Of a stretch of 64,000 bases of DNA, positions 1 to 9,540 are shown piece by piece (position 1 is the stretch's first letter; each line of letters opens with the position of its first letter). The notes beneath the pieces are model-generated. The model was not told the DNA's origin, made no database searches, and was given only the letters and a program-made list of their open reading frames with translations. The position numbers and the translations under genes were made by a program. This DNA is from an uncultured Bacteroidota bacterium. GTDB lineage: Bacteria > Bacteroidota > Bacteroidia > B-17B0 > Aurantibacillaceae. The DNA lies in the NCBI GenBank assembly GCA_903893815.1, contig CAITNS010000045.1:16145-80144 (forward strand), given 5' to 3'.

Positions 1-1
1 G

Positions 2-673
2 AAAGCATTAATTAAACATAACATCATTTATATTCTTTTGTATTTACTACTATTGGGTATAGTTGGTTATGTATTATTAAATGAAGGAAAAGTGCCTATT
101 CATAGAGAAATGAATACCTATGTTGGCAATACGTTTATTGATCAATTTTTAGCCTACGCTACACATTTTGGAGATGGTTTATTTGCTGTTTTAATTGCGA
201 TTGCTTTTTCATTTCAAAATGTGCGTGTGTCATTATACATCTTGTTTTCATATGCTGGAGCAGGTATTATGTCTTATATTTTAAAACATTGGGTATATTA
301 TGAAGTTACTCGCCCGCATTTTGTGTTTCAGTATTATGTGCGTGAGCAATTAAAATTAGTTGATGGAGTTGATGTAGTAGCTTTTCATTCTTTTCCCAGT
401 GGGCATGCTTTATCTGCTTTTGCACTGTTTTTTTGTTTGTTATTTATTACAAAGAATCATTTTTCGAAAACGGTATTTTTTTTATTTGCCATTTTAGCGG
501 CCTATAGTAGAGTTCATTTATCTCAACATTGGTTGATTGATGTATATGCAGGCTCTATTATTGGCGTATGTTTTTCTATATTGCTATATGTTGTGTTTTA
601 TTCAACTAATAAATGGCCTCATTTAAATATGAGTTTACCAGTGTTACTCAAAAATAGAAAGAAAAGTGTTTAA
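2..673 (+). CDS. PAP2-family membrane phosphatase (5' end outside window)
   Basis: This is a membrane-bound phosphatidic-acid/undecaprenyl-pyrophosphate-type phosphatase of the PAP2 superfamily. The three signature blocks are visible: K-x6-RP (KHWVYYEVTRP), PSGH (SFPSGHALSAF) and SR-x5-H-x3-D (SRVHLSQHWLID). About five to six hydrophobic segments surround them. The reading frame is open to the first base of the window, so the true start lies upstream; the TTG at 38 is not needed as a start. The last 8 bases overlap the next gene, so the two are probably cotranscribed. The glycosyltransferase partner suggests work on polyprenyl phosphate or lipid A carriers, which is inference. The substrate cannot be read from sequence. 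Confidence 0.9.
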   Translation, partial: KALIKHNIIYILLYLLLLGIVGYVLLNEGKVPIHREMNTYVGNTFIDQFLAYATHFGDGLFAVLIAIAFSFQNVRVSLYILFSYAGAGIMSYILKHWVYYEVTRPHFVFQYYVREQLKLVDGVDVVAFHSFPSGHALSAFALFFCLLFITKNHFSKTVFFLFAILAAYSRVHLSQHWLIDVYAGSIIGVCFSILLYVVFYSTNKWPHLNMSLPVLLKNRKKSV

Positions 674-2402
674 ACTATTAAATACAGATATTAAAGCGTA
701 TGCTTTTATTTTTATAGCAGCTGGCTTGCTTTATATTCCTTTTATTGGGAATATGCCTTTATTTGATTGGGATGAAGTTAATTTTGCAGAGTGTGCTCGC
801 GAAATGTTAGTTTCTAATAACTATTCGGAGGTTCAGTTATATTTTCATCCTTTTTGGGAAAAACCACCTTTGTTTATTTGGTTGCAGGCCATAAGTATGA
901 ATGTGTTTGGTGTGAATGAATTTGCTGCACGATTTCCAAATGCTTTATGTGGTGTAATTACATTAATGGTATTATATAAAACAGGAAAAGAATTAAATGA
1001 TCGGAAATTTGCCTTAACCTGGGTGTTTGTATACGCATCTACATTATTACCTCACGTATTTTTTAAAAGTGGAATCATCGATCCTTGGTTTAATTTATTT
1101 ATATATGTGGCGGTATATTACTTAATTCAACATACCAATAATCCAGTAGGGAAATTTGGATATAGAACTGCTATTATTTCTGGATTTTTTTTAGGATTAG
1201 CTTTATTAACGAAAGGTCCTGCGGCTTTAATTTTAGTGAGTTTAACGATTACTGTGTTTTTTGTATTAGGACGATTTAAAAAAATATCGTCTTTTAAATT
1301 TATGGCTTCCTTTTTCTTAGCTTTTCTAATTACAGGCTTAAGCTGGTTTGCAGTCATGTATTTAAAAGGTAACGGACAAGTGATTAAAGAATTTATTGAT
1401 TATCAAATACGATTATTTAATACAGAAGATAGCGACCATGGCGGACCATTTATTTATCATTTTGTGGTTTTATTGTTGGTTTGTTTTCCTTCATCTTTAT
1501 TTTTAATATTGGCCCACAAAAAATCAGCTACTGATACTCCTTATCGAATACATAGCAAGCGTTGGATGATGAGTTTGTTTTGGGTTATTTTAATTTTGTT
1601 TTCGATAGTACAAACTAAAATTGTGCATTACTCGTCATTGTGTTATTTTCCGCTAACGTATTTAGCAACCTATGCTATTCAAAAATTATTTGCAGCACAG
1701 TATAATTGGAAAAAAGTATTCCATTTGTTTTTTGTCTTCATTAGCACTTTACTTGGATTCGCTTTTGTATTAATAGGTTGTGTGTCAATTTTTAAGCCAT
1801 GGTTGCTCAGGAGTGATTTAATTACAGATCCATTTGCAGTTGAAAATTTAAAGGCGAATGTACATTGGAGTGGTTATGAATGGATTATTGGAGTTGTGTT
1901 TTTGGGAGTAACTTACTATAGTTTATTTAAAATTAAAAAAGGAAGTTTTAAATTTATATACCTATTGTTTTTAGGCTCCTTGTTTGCCGTGTATAGTTTA
2001 ATTATGATTGTGGCACCTAAAGTTGAACAATACTCACAACGCACAGCGATTGAGTTTTATAAACAGTGCGCCAAACATGGTTTTAGTGTAGAGTCTATTG
2101 GCTTTAAAAGTTATGCAACGTTATTTTATGGAGAATTAGAACCTTCATTTGAAAATAATCAATCGTTTAAAGATTATCTTAAATTACATCTTAACGAGTA
2201 TGAAAGTCAAAATATTAATGTTGATATTTCTTATAGTTTAATTCGAACCAATTGGATGAGAGATATCCAATCAAGTAAGCCTTCTTGTTTTGTAGCAAAA
2301 ATATTAGATGAGGAAGTTATAAAAGATTCTAGTCCTTATTTAAAGGAGTTGTATCGTAAAAATGGATTTATTTTTTATATCCGTGTGTTTGATCTAAAAT
2401 AA
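666..2402 (+). CDS. ArnT/PMT-like glycosyltransferase (GT39/GT83 type)
   Basis: This is an integral-membrane glycosyltransferase of the dolichyl/undecaprenyl-phosphate-sugar type, 578 residues with about a dozen hydrophobic segments. The first periplasmic loop carries the family's acidic motif (FDWDEVNFAE, residues 33-42) followed by WEKPPLF. Both are typical of ArnT-like enzymes, which move a sugar from a polyprenyl phosphate to lipid A or another acceptor. The start is GTG at 666. It overlaps the phosphatase stop by 8 bases and is needed to keep the first membrane segment. The C-terminal part is a soluble periplasmic domain of about 120 residues. The acceptor is unknown. Confidence 0.85.
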   Translation: MFKLLNTDIKAYAFIFIAAGLLYIPFIGNMPLFDWDEVNFAECAREMLVSNNYSEVQLYFHPFWEKPPLFIWLQAISMNVFGVNEFAARFPNALCGVITLMVLYKTGKELNDRKFALTWVFVYASTLLPHVFFKSGIIDPWFNLFIYVAVYYLIQHTNNPVGKFGYRTAIISGFFLGLALLTKGPAALILVSLTITVFFVLGRFKKISSFKFMASFFLAFLITGLSWFAVMYLKGNGQVIKEFIDYQIRLFNTEDSDHGGPFIYHFVVLLLVCFPSSLFLILAHKKSATDTPYRIHSKRWMMSLFWVILILFSIVQTKIVHYSSLCYFPLTYLATYAIQKLFAAQYNWKKVFHLFFVFISTLLGFAFVLIGCVSIFKPWLLRSDLITDPFAVENLKANVHWSGYEWIIGVVFLGVTYYSLFKIKKGSFKFIYLLFLGSLFAVYSLIMIVAPKVEQYSQRTAIEFYKQCAKHGFSVESIGFKSYATLFYGELEPSFENNQSFKDYLKLHLNEYESQNINVDISYSLIRTNWMRDIQSSKPSCFVAKILDEEVIKDSSPYLKELYRKNGFIFYIRVFDLK

Positions 2403-2432
2403 TAGTTGTAGACGATACGTGTAATTTATACT

Positions 2433-2798
2433 TTAACGACGTTTGGCGATTTTGTTTCCTGTACCTCTTTGTCGGTTACATTTAAATCGCAAAGCGTTTT
2501 TATCCCTTAAGGCCACATGTTTTGTTTTACGAGATTTCATTCGTTTACGCCACATTTTAAAGCTCGATGGCAAGGAATATTTTCTCATAAATTCAATCAC
2601 CTCTTTTTCTCTTAGTCCAAACTGAAATTCAATCGCTTCAAAAGGAGTCCTGTCTTCCCAAGCCATTTCAATAATTCTATTAATATCTTTTTCAGATATA
2701 GGAGTTGATTGATTTTCATGTTTAGCTTCTTGTATTGCTAAATAAGCTAGCGGAGAAGGTAAATCACTGTAAAGACATGTTAAACCTGTTTCATCCAT
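2433..2798 (-). CDS. TIGR03643/DUF2805 family small basic protein
   Basis: A 121-residue protein of unknown function. The core is the conserved block with ISEKDINRIIEMAWEDRTPF, then a helix-turn-helix-like stretch ending in SSFKMWRKRM. A very basic tail follows (RKTKH, RFKCNRQR). This matches the TIGR03643 family (DUF2805), which I know mainly as a neighbour of cryptochrome/photolyase genes, and that is where it sits here. Nucleic-acid binding is suggested only by charge. About 35 residues before the core are less conserved, so a later start is possible. Confidence 0.8.
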   Translation of the reverse strand: MDETGLTCLYSDLPSPLAYLAIQEAKHENQSTPISEKDINRIIEMAWEDRTPFEAIEFQFGLREKEVIEFMRKYSLPSSFKMWRKRMKSRKTKHVALRDKNALRFKCNRQRGTGNKIAKRR

Positions 2799-2887
2799 AA
2801 ATCATAATATTATTATAATTATTTAATAATTGTTTTCAAGAATTATTTACTGTTATATCAGTGAATTGGAATTAAACACCTGAATAT

Positions 2888-2986
2888 CTATGAGTTTGTA
2901 TTGTTTTTATCTTGTAGCGAAAAGTAAAACCCTACACCAAAAATTATAGTAATCAGTCCTGCAAAATATGGAATTAGTTCTGCCAT
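2888..2986 (-). CDS. putative 32-residue single-span membrane peptide
   Basis: A short ORF starting MAELIPYFAGLITIIFGVGF and ending in a polar tail (SLQDKNNTNS). It is one predicted membrane span with a short cytoplasmic end. It starts one base after the stop of the 58-residue ORF on the same strand, which argues that the two are translated from one message. I do not recognise a named family. Tiny paired proteins like this are sometimes found with sodium/solute symporters, but no symporter is adjacent. Confidence 0.5.
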   Translation of the reverse strand: MAELIPYFAGLITIIFGVGFYFSLQDKNNTNS

Positions 2987-2987
2987 G

Positions 2988-3164
2988 TTATTTAGATTTA
3001 ATTAATTTTAAATAAATACCAAATGCTAGTATAGATGGAACCCAAATTCCAATAAAAGTAGCATCTTGTTTTTCTCCCAAAAAGAATAAAATTTCAGAAT
3101 ATATTAAGGATAGCAACGAGGCAACAAATAATAATTTATCAGCTATAGTGAATTTTTTGAACAT
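2988..3164 (-). CDS. putative 58-residue two-span membrane protein
   Basis: The ORF starts MFKKFTIADKLLFVASLLSL, continues with a short hydrophilic turn (FFLGEKQDAT) and then a second hydrophobic span (FIGIWVPSILAFGIYLKL), and ends with a basic tail. The shape (basic N-terminus, two spans, WVPS-x5-GIYLK) resembles small hypothetical proteins seen in many Bacteroidota. I cannot give a function. It lies downstream of the DASH cryptochrome gene on the same strand, with a gap of about 137 bases, and upstream of the 32-residue ORF. Confidence 0.6.
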   Translation of the reverse strand: MFKKFTIADKLLFVASLLSLIYSEILFFLGEKQDATFIGIWVPSILAFGIYLKLIKSK

Positions 3165-3301
3165 GTGTCGAAAATGTTTGTATTAATTAATATTAATGGT
3201 TAAACATCGAAAATCACAAATTGTTTAGAATTTAATTCACTTTGAATTTAATAACACTAGTTTTACTTTTTAGTAGAAATTTATTTAGAAGGTCTCTAGA
3301 A

Positions 3302-4597
3302 TTAAATTTTCGTCAGCCATAAGTTTCTGTAAGTTTTTTTTGAATCGTAATCGTTAGCTTGTTTTTCAATATTGAAATAGCGATTGCCTCGTGGGTCGTT
3401 ACCAACACCGGCTAAATAAGCCCAGTTTCCCCAGTTGCTGCAAACATCATAGTCTATTAGCTGTTGCTCAAAATAAGCAGCTCCGTAACGCCAATCTAAT
3501 TTTAAATCATTACAAAGATAACTTGCAACATTTTGCCTTCCTCTATTGCTCATATAGCCAGTGAGTTTTAATTCAAGCATATTGGCATCTATGAAATCAT
3601 TACCAGTTTGCGAGTTAATCCATTTATATAATAATTCTTCGTTATGGCTATTGATTATTAATTCATCAGATTTAATACCTGTTTGAAGAAAAAATTGATG
3701 ACGATGTTTTTTCATCATAAACCTAAAGTAATCTCTCCATAACAATTCAAATATTAACCAATAGGTAGATTCGTTTGCTCCAAATTGTTCTTCATATTTT
3801 TTGAGCTCCACATATATTTCTCTTGGTGATAAACAGCCTAAAGCTAGCCATGCCGAAAATTTTGAAGAGTAATCAGCTCCTATCATTTCATTGCGAGTTT
3901 CTTTATAATTTGAAATAGATTTAGTTTGTTCAAAATAATAGCGTAAACGCTGGTAAGCTTCTGCCTCACCTCCTTTAAAAGTAATGGCGGTTCTAGAGTC
4001 TGTTTGAATTGGATTTAACCCTAGTTGCTCTAAACGAGGTAATTGTAAGTCGGGAATTGTAGGTGATTTGATTGTTAAGGGAGCTGAAAAAATCGCACGA
4101 ATCATAGAATCTTTTTCAGTACGTTTTCTAAAATTAGTAAATACATCAGGAATATCTTTTATCGAAAAAGGCAAATCTTGAGCGTGATATAATGTGCTGG
4201 TGCTAAATGTTTCGATTTCGCATTTCAATTTCCAAAGCTCTTTTTCTAAACGCTCTTCCGTTTGTTTTTCTTCATAAGCTACTTCTTTTTTAGCAAATAG
4301 TTTTTGTGCATTATATTTTTGTGCTACTTTGTATAATTCGTATTCTGGCTTTCCTCTTAAAATTAATAAGCCCGAACCAATGGCTCTCAAATTTGTATCT
4401 AAATCTTGTAAGGATTCTAATAAAAATTGTGTTCTGAAATTGCCTGTTTTTTGAAATCCAAATTCGGTTGTTTTAAAATGTGTTTCATCAAAACAATACA
4501 CTGGAATTATTTCATCACTTTGCTCAATGGCTTTCACCAATGTTTCGTTGTCATGTAATCGTAAATCGGTTTTAAACCAAACAATAGAGGTTCGCAT
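3302..4597 (-). CDS. DASH-type cryptochrome
   Basis: A 431-residue flavoprotein of the photolyase/cryptochrome superfamily. DASH members repair cyclobutane pyrimidine dimers in single-stranded DNA with blue light. The N-terminal alpha/beta domain starts IVWFKTDLRLHDNETL. The C-terminal FAD domain carries RGRQNVASYL, LDWRYGA and the DASH signature GNWAYLAGVGNDPRGNRYFN. The start ATG overlaps the stop of the upstream PhrB gene (TAATG), so the two are translationally coupled. The family assignment is firm. Repair versus signalling cannot be decided from sequence. Confidence 0.92.
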   Translation of the reverse strand: MRTSIVWFKTDLRLHDNETLVKAIEQSDEIIPVYCFDETHFKTTEFGFQKTGNFRTQFLLESLQDLDTNLRAIGSGLLILRGKPEYELYKVAQKYNAQKLFAKKEVAYEEKQTEERLEKELWKLKCEIETFSTSTLYHAQDLPFSIKDIPDVFTNFRKRTEKDSMIRAIFSAPLTIKSPTIPDLQLPRLEQLGLNPIQTDSRTAITFKGGEAEAYQRLRYYFEQTKSISNYKETRNEMIGADYSSKFSAWLALGCLSPREIYVELKKYEEQFGANESTYWLIFELLWRDYFRFMMKKHRHQFFLQTGIKSDELIINSHNEELLYKWINSQTGNDFIDANMLELKLTGYMSNRGRQNVASYLCNDLKLDWRYGAAYFEQQLIDYDVCSNWGNWAYLAGVGNDPRGNRYFNIEKQANDYDSKKTYRNLWLTKI

Positions 4598-6150
4598 TAT
4601 AATTCATTAATATGTTCTAAATAATACTGTGCTTGTTGCAATAAGTCTGATTTAGCTTTTGGTTCCATCCTGTTCCAAACATTATACATCATACCTATTC
4701 GTGGATTTTTAGCTAATTTATCTTTGTGCTGGTCGTAAAAGTTCCAATACAAACTATTAAAAGGACAAGCTTTATCACCTGTTTTAACTGATTTTTTATA
4801 AAAACATCCACCGCAATAGTGACTCATTTTATCAATGTATGTTGCAGAACTTACATATGGTTTAGTCCCAACTATGCCACCATCAGCAAACTGACTCATA
4901 CCTCGTGTGTTTGTAATCTCCACCCAATCTAAAGCATCTATGTAAATTCCTAAATACCATTTATCTACTTCATCGGGATGCACACCTGCTAATAAAGCAA
5001 AGTTACCTGTAATCATTAATCGTTGAATGTGATGAGCGTATGCGTATTCTAAAGATTGATGTATGGTGTGTTTTAAACAACTCATTTTTGTTTTACCAGT
5101 CCAATACCAATCTGGTAATTTGTTTTGATGTTCAAAATAATTGAGGGTGGCGTACTCTGGCATTTTTTGCCAATATATGCCGCGCATGTATTCTCGCCAG
5201 CCAATAATTTGTCTTACAAAACCTTCTAGTTGATTAAATTCAATTTCATTAGGACGTTTTTTCCATTCGTCAATAGCTTTGTTAATGACTTCTATGGGGG
5301 AAATTAATTTTGTGTTTAATGAAAAAGAAATGCGTGAGTGATAAAGCGACCATTCATTTGGTGTCATGGCATCTTCATAGGTTCCAAATAATGGCAAACA
5401 TTCTATCACAAAAAAATCTAACAATTGTAACGATTGGGTTCGGTTGATTGGCCAAATAAAGTTTTTAGAATCAATATTACCAATTGTTTTAATGTTCGCT
5501 TTTTTTAGTTCGTTACTAATTTCTGTAACATTATTACTAAATATGAAGGGAGATGTAGCTTTATGAGTAACAGGTAATTTTTTTCTATTATCCTCATCAT
5601 AATTCCATTTGCCAGTTAATGGATTGTTACCATCCATTAATATGTGATGTTTTTTACGCATATAGCGATAAAAACTTTCCATTAAGTAGGTTTTCTTTCC
5701 TTTAAAAAATTCGCCAAGTTCAGTTCGTGTACTAAAAAAATGTTCGCTGTCTACTACTTGATTTGATATTGCAAGATTTGCAGTAAATGTTTTTAAATGT
5801 TTGTCCACCCTGTATTCATCAGGTAGTTGGTACTGAAACTCTGTAAATTGATATTTATTTATGAGTGCTTTACAGTTTTTATCAAATGCTTGAAGATTAT
5901 TTTTATCATTTAGCTTTACATAGATAACGTGATGTTTTTGTTCTTGTAATTCTTTGGCAAATTGTTGCATGGCAGCAAAAAAGCCAGCGACTTTTTGAAT
6001 GTGATGCCATGCGTAATCAGTTTCACTTCGTATTTCCATTAATACGTAAGTAACATTAGCGTCTACGGTTTTAAACCACGAATGATTGTTATTAAGTTGA
6101 TCACCTAAAATTAAGCGAAGTGTTTTTATTTTTGTTTTTGAGTTCTGCAT
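4597..6150 (-). CDS. phrB: FeS-cluster bacterial cryptochrome/(6-4) photolyase (PhrB type)
   Basis: A 517-residue member of the FeS-BCP group: FAD, a lumazine-type antenna and a [4Fe-4S] cluster, with (6-4) photoproduct repair in the characterised Agrobacterium PhrB. The four cluster cysteines are present at 358, 446, 449 and 462. Their spacings (88, 3, 13) equal those of Agrobacterium PhrB as I remember them. The N-terminus ([10 protein letters not shown]) is the family's DUF523-like antenna domain. Conserved FAD-site blocks include GWREYMRG and the [14 protein letters not shown] stretch. The gene start lies inside the last 25 bases of the DUF2256 gene and its stop overlaps the DASH start, so these three form one operon. 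Confidence 0.93.
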   Translation of the reverse strand: MQNSKTKIKTLRLILGDQLNNNHSWFKTVDANVTYVLMEIRSETDYAWHHIQKVAGFFAAMQQFAKELQEQKHHVIYVKLNDKNNLQAFDKNCKALINKYQFTEFQYQLPDEYRVDKHLKTFTANLAISNQVVDSEHFFSTRTELGEFFKGKKTYLMESFYRYMRKKHHILMDGNNPLTGKWNYDEDNRKKLPVTHKATSPFIFSNNVTEISNELKKANIKTIGNIDSKNFIWPINRTQSLQLLDFFVIECLPLFGTYEDAMTPNEWSLYHSRISFSLNTKLISPIEVINKAIDEWKKRPNEIEFNQLEGFVRQIIGWREYMRGIYWQKMPEYATLNYFEHQNKLPDWYWTGKTKMSCLKHTIHQSLEYAYAHHIQRLMITGNFALLAGVHPDEVDKWYLGIYIDALDWVEITNTRGMSQFADGGIVGTKPYVSSATYIDKMSHYCGGCFYKKSVKTGDKACPFNSLYWNFYDQHKDKLAKNPRIGMMYNVWNRMEPKAKSDLLQQAQYYLEHINEL

Positions 6151-6269
6151 TTGTCGCTGCAGTATTTCACGTTATCCCAATTTTTCTCCCATTTTTTTCT
6201 CCACGAAAAAGGTTTTTCGCAGGTCACACATATTTTTGAAGGGAGGTGTTGTTTTTTAACGCCTTGCAT
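6126..6269 (-). CDS. DUF2256 small zinc-ribbon-like protein
   Basis: A 47-residue ORF starting [20 protein letters not shown]. The paired cysteines (ICVTCEKPF and VKYCSDKCR, that is CxxC and CxxxC) and the [12 protein letters not shown] middle are the DUF2256 pattern. Members are usually found next to FeS-type cryptochromes, as here. It overlaps the PhrB start by 25 bases in another frame, which implies coupled translation. Metal binding is likely from the cysteines. A role in flavoprotein or FeS assembly would be a guess. Confidence 0.88.
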   Translation of the reverse strand: MQGVKKQHLPSKICVTCEKPFSWRKKWEKNWDNVKYCSDKCRTQKQK

Positions 6270-6327
6270 TGTTATTAAAACACATTGTTACGATTAATGT
6301 TTATGATTATTACACAGTTTATAATAT

Positions 6328-6335
6328 TAATTTTG
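6328..6335 (+). promoter_or_regulatory. candidate -7 element upstream of the ABC operon
   Basis: TAATTTTG fits the Bacteroidota TAnnTTTG -7 box, 38 bases before the TTG start of the ABC ATPase. No clear TTTG -33 box is present at the right distance, so support is partial. Confidence 0.4.
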
Positions 6336-6373
6336 CTTAAACAAATTGACTTTGAGTCTGTTCATTTACTATA

Positions 6374-7291
6374 TTGGATGATAGAATTAAGATAGTTGAA
6401 GTAAAAAATTTAGTAAAAAATTACGGTAATTTTTGTGCTGTAAAAGATGTGAGTTTTGATGTGTATCAAAATGATGTTTTTGGTTTTTTAGGTCCAAACG
6501 GTGCAGGAAAAAGCACAACAATTCGAACAATATTGTCGCTCATAAGTCCCACAAGTGGAACTATAAATTTATTTGGTAAAAGCTTAATTACTAATAGAAA
6601 TTATGCTTTATCTAAAATTGGATGTATTGTTGAAAAACCTGATTTTTATAAGTACTTGTCAGCTAAAAAAAACTTAGAAATATTTGCACGTATTTCGGGT
6701 ATGTCAATAAGCAAAACTAAAGTTAGTGAGTTGATAGAATTTGTTGGATTAACTGGACGAGAAAACGATAAATTAAGTGGGTTTTCGCATGGTATGAAAC
6801 AACGGCTTGGTATTGCACAAACACTTTTGCATGATCCTGAATTAATTATTTTAGATGAACCAACTACAGGCTTAGATCCGCAAGGTATAATTGATATTAG
6901 AAATTTAATACTACAACTTAAAAACGAAAAAAATAAAACGGTCATTCTTTCATCACATATTTTGTCTGAAATTGAGTTGATTGCCAATAGAATGATCATA
7001 ATAAATAAAGGCAAAACTATTGTGCAGGGTAATGTTGTTGACCTTTTAAATAGTGAAGAAGTTATTGTTCAGTTTAAGGTGGATGATGTTTCAAAAGCGA
7101 TCGAACTTTTGAAACAATCTGAATTTAACAGTAATGAAATAACAAACAATGATTCAAACTTACTAATACACACAAAGGTGGAAGCTATTGCTATAATTAA
7201 TAATTTATTTTGTTCAAATACTATTAATGTTAGCTCCATTGAAACCAAACGAAAACTAGAAGATTATTTTTTAAGATTAATAAATACCTAA
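6374..7291 (+). CDS. ABC transporter ATP-binding protein
   Basis: A 305-residue ATPase of the NatA/CcmA-like exporter type. Walker A is GPNGAGKST, the signature is LSGFSHGMKQR, Walker B is LIILDEPTTGLDP and the H-loop is SSHILSE. The C-terminal 90 residues form the extra domain common in ABC-2 exporters. The start is TTG at 6374: a stop codon lies a few codons upstream and no ATG is in frame before the conserved VKNLVKNYG. The stop overlaps the start of the permease gene by one base. The substrate is unknown. Confidence 0.9.
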   Translation: MDDRIKIVEVKNLVKNYGNFCAVKDVSFDVYQNDVFGFLGPNGAGKSTTIRTILSLISPTSGTINLFGKSLITNRNYALSKIGCIVEKPDFYKYLSAKKNLEIFARISGMSISKTKVSELIEFVGLTGRENDKLSGFSHGMKQRLGIAQTLLHDPELIILDEPTTGLDPQGIIDIRNLILQLKNEKNKTVILSSHILSEIELIANRMIIINKGKTIVQGNVVDLLNSEEVIVQFKVDDVSKAIELLKQSEFNSNEITNNDSNLLIHTKVEAIAIINNLFCSNTINVSSIETKRKLEDYFLRLINT

Positions 7292-8133
7292 TGTTATTTA
7301 AAAGCACATATAATGAATTATTAAAAATTGCCTTTAAGCCAAGGAGTTATATTGGTATTGCTGGCATTATTTTAATTATTTCTATTATATTATTTGCAAT
7401 GAAGGTTGATGGGAGCTTTTATATTTCATTGATTACTGGGCAATTTGATCAATCTTTATTATTTGAAGGAGAAATTTTAAACGGTAATTTGATTGCCTAT
7501 ATAATTATCCAAATGCTCATTATACACGTGCCATTACTTATTGCATTTGTGACTGGTGATTTAGTATCGGGTGAATCTGCAATGGGAACCATACGGTTAT
7601 TATTAACAAAGCCTGTTTCAAGAAGTACCATATTATGGTCGAAATTTTTTGCTAGTTGTATTTACACGTTAATTGTGATGTTATGTTTGGCATTTATGTC
7701 ATTTGTTTTAGGTAAACTAATATTTGGACAAGGTGATTTAATGGTTTTAAAGTCTGACGGATTAATTGTATTTCAAGAAGGAGATATTACTTGGCGGTTT
7801 TTTTACGGATTTGCTATTGCCTTTTTATCATTAGTAACTGTTGCAACATTAGCTTTAACATTATCCTGTTTTTCAGAAAACTCAATAGGGCCTATTGTTG
7901 CTACGATGGGTATTATTTTATTATTTACTATAATTGGCTCGATGGACGTCCCGGTTTTTGATGTTATCCGACCATTTTTGTTTACCACGCACATGGCAGC
8001 TTGGCGTTATTTTTTTGATGACCCTTTGAATACAACCAATATTTTTTATTCAATTACTATTTTAGTCGCACATATTGGTGTTTTACTTGCCATTGCATTT
8101 TATAAATTTAATAAAAAAGATATTTTATCGTAA
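7291..8133 (+). CDS. ABC-2 type permease
   Basis: A 280-residue membrane protein with about six hydrophobic segments. It carries the ABC-2 family hallmark GDLVSGESAMGTIRLLLTKP after the second segment. It pairs with the ATPase encoded just before it (TAATG junction) and with the secreted protein after it (again a TAATG junction). It probably forms the membrane half of an exporter. The cargo cannot be inferred. Confidence 0.88.
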   Translation: MLFKSTYNELLKIAFKPRSYIGIAGIILIISIILFAMKVDGSFYISLITGQFDQSLLFEGEILNGNLIAYIIIQMLIIHVPLLIAFVTGDLVSGESAMGTIRLLLTKPVSRSTILWSKFFASCIYTLIVMLCLAFMSFVLGKLIFGQGDLMVLKSDGLIVFQEGDITWRFFYGFAIAFLSLVTVATLALTLSCFSENSIGPIVATMGIILLFTIIGSMDVPVFDVIRPFLFTTHMAAWRYFFDDPLNTTNIFYSITILVAHIGVLLAIAFYKFNKKDILS

Positions 8134-8825
8134 TGATTCATATTAAAGTAATATTTATTTTATTAGTATTGTTTTTATCTAATACTAACGTCATTGCTCA
8201 AAATCCACGTGCTATGCTAAATCAAGTTCAGATTAAAATTAATAAGGCAAATAATTATAAAGCAGATATTAATATAAAGGTTGATTTACCATATATAACG
8301 ATGATGCCTATTGACACGAAGTTGTACTTTAAGCAAAAGGATAAATTTAAGATTGACACGAAGAGTATTGCTATTTTGCCTAAGCAAGGTTTTTTGCAAT
8401 TAAATATGCTGGTAAATGATACCGTAAATTATACTGCTATTTTTCAGAGTAAAGAAACTATTAACCGAATAAAAACAAGTTTAATTAATTTAATTCCTAA
8501 TAATGATACAAGTGATGTTGTATTGGCGAAATTGTGGGTTGATGCAACTAATTTAGTTATTGTAAAGTCACAGGTAACAACTAAATCAAGTGGAACAGTA
8601 AAAACAGAATATACTTATGGAGCGCAATTAGCTTTTGGGTTACCAGACTGCATTAAATTTATTGTAGATATTAAAAAATTTAAAATACCTAAAGCACTTG
8701 CCGCAGATATTAATACGTCTAAAAGTAAAAAAGTAGAAAAAGATAAGGGAGAAATTACCGTTGTATTGAAAAATTACGAAATCAACAAAGGCATCGCTGA
8801 TAGCTTTTTCGAAAAAGTTAAGTAA
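8133..8825 (+). CDS. secreted LolA-like/outer-membrane-lipoprotein-sorting-like protein
   Basis: A 230-residue protein with an N-terminal signal peptide (MIHIKVIFILLVLFLSNTNV, cleavage near the following IAQ). The rest is rich in beta-strand patterns (YKADINIKVDLPYI, TKLYFKQKDKFKI, WVDATNLVIVKSQV) like LolA/LolB-fold carriers. The third gene of the ABC operon, it may act as periplasmic partner of the transporter. Family assignment is by overall pattern, not by a diagnostic motif. The gene converges on the DUF2071 gene with almost no gap. Confidence 0.6.
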   Translation: MIHIKVIFILLVLFLSNTNVIAQNPRAMLNQVQIKINKANNYKADINIKVDLPYITMMPIDTKLYFKQKDKFKIDTKSIAILPKQGFLQLNMLVNDTVNYTAIFQSKETINRIKTSLINLIPNNDTSDVVLAKLWVDATNLVIVKSQVTTKSSGTVKTEYTYGAQLAFGLPDCIKFIVDIKKFKIPKALAADINTSKSKKVEKDKGEITVVLKNYEINKGIADSFFEKVK

Positions 8826-8826
8826 T

Positions 8827-9540
8827 TTAAAACCAGTTTCTTTTCCAATCCACACTAATATCAGATCCTTCGGCAAGCATAATACTATGTGGTTTAGTGC
8901 GGTTTAATACTTCAAAATGTTTTCCGTAAAATGTAAAAAAGTCGCAATTAATATCGTATTCTTTGATATCATTAACTTCCCAACTAGCATGATTTATTTT
9001 ATATTCAATACTATTGTTAGAATCTACTTTTGTGTAACCATAATAGTGCTCAAATATATATTCTTCAATACTTCCACTTACCATTTTTTGCGAAGTAGCA
9101 CTGGCCTTTACGGTTAAGCTATTCCAAGTTTTATTTACCAACCATTTATACTCTATTTCTTTAGTGTTTTCATTTATTTTCCATGTATGTTTAGTTGGTA
9201 TGGCTATGTAATGTTCTTTGTACAATTTATTGGCAACCAAAGCAACCGTTTTATTTGGTACGGTCTCGTTTATAAACACCACGCCCCGCCTTGTTTCATT
9301 TCCAACCTTTCTAACGACATAAAAACGCAAGTTGACTTCTTCAAAAGTTCCAAAAATTGGCACAGGTAACTTAAATATGTGTGAGTCTTTAAATAAAAAT
9401 CCTACCAAACTAATATATGCCTTCCCATTATAATAATCTAAATCAACTCCTTTTGGTAAATATGGCAAAAGGTAAGATGGGTCAATTTGATAATTGGCCA
9501 TGATTAGATTTTCCCATTTTGCGGTTAAAAAGGTTTTCAT
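8827..9540 (-). CDS. DUF2071 (YqjF-like) protein
   Basis: A 237-residue cytoplasmic protein of the YqjF/DUF2071 group, acetoacetate-decarboxylase-like fold, function unknown. The typical beginning is present ([20 protein letters not shown]), then LPYLPKGVDLDYYNGKAYIS and EVNLRFYV. I chose the ATG at 9540 because its A overlaps the last base of the TspO stop (TAATG), continuing the operon. A frame extension to 9591 would run into the TspO coding region. DUF2071 is a frequent last gene of bacterial photolyase islands, which fits. Confidence 0.82.
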   Translation of the reverse strand: MKTFLTAKWENLIMANYQIDPSYLLPYLPKGVDLDYYNGKAYISLVGFLFKDSHIFKLPVPIFGTFEEVNLRFYVVRKVGNETRRGVVFINETVPNKTVALVANKLYKEHYIAIPTKHTWKINENTKEIEYKWLVNKTWNSLTVKASATSQKMVSGSIEEYIFEHYYGYTKVDSNNSIEYKINHASWEVNDIKEYDINCDFFTFYGKHFEVLNRTKPHSIMLAEGSDISVDWKRNWF

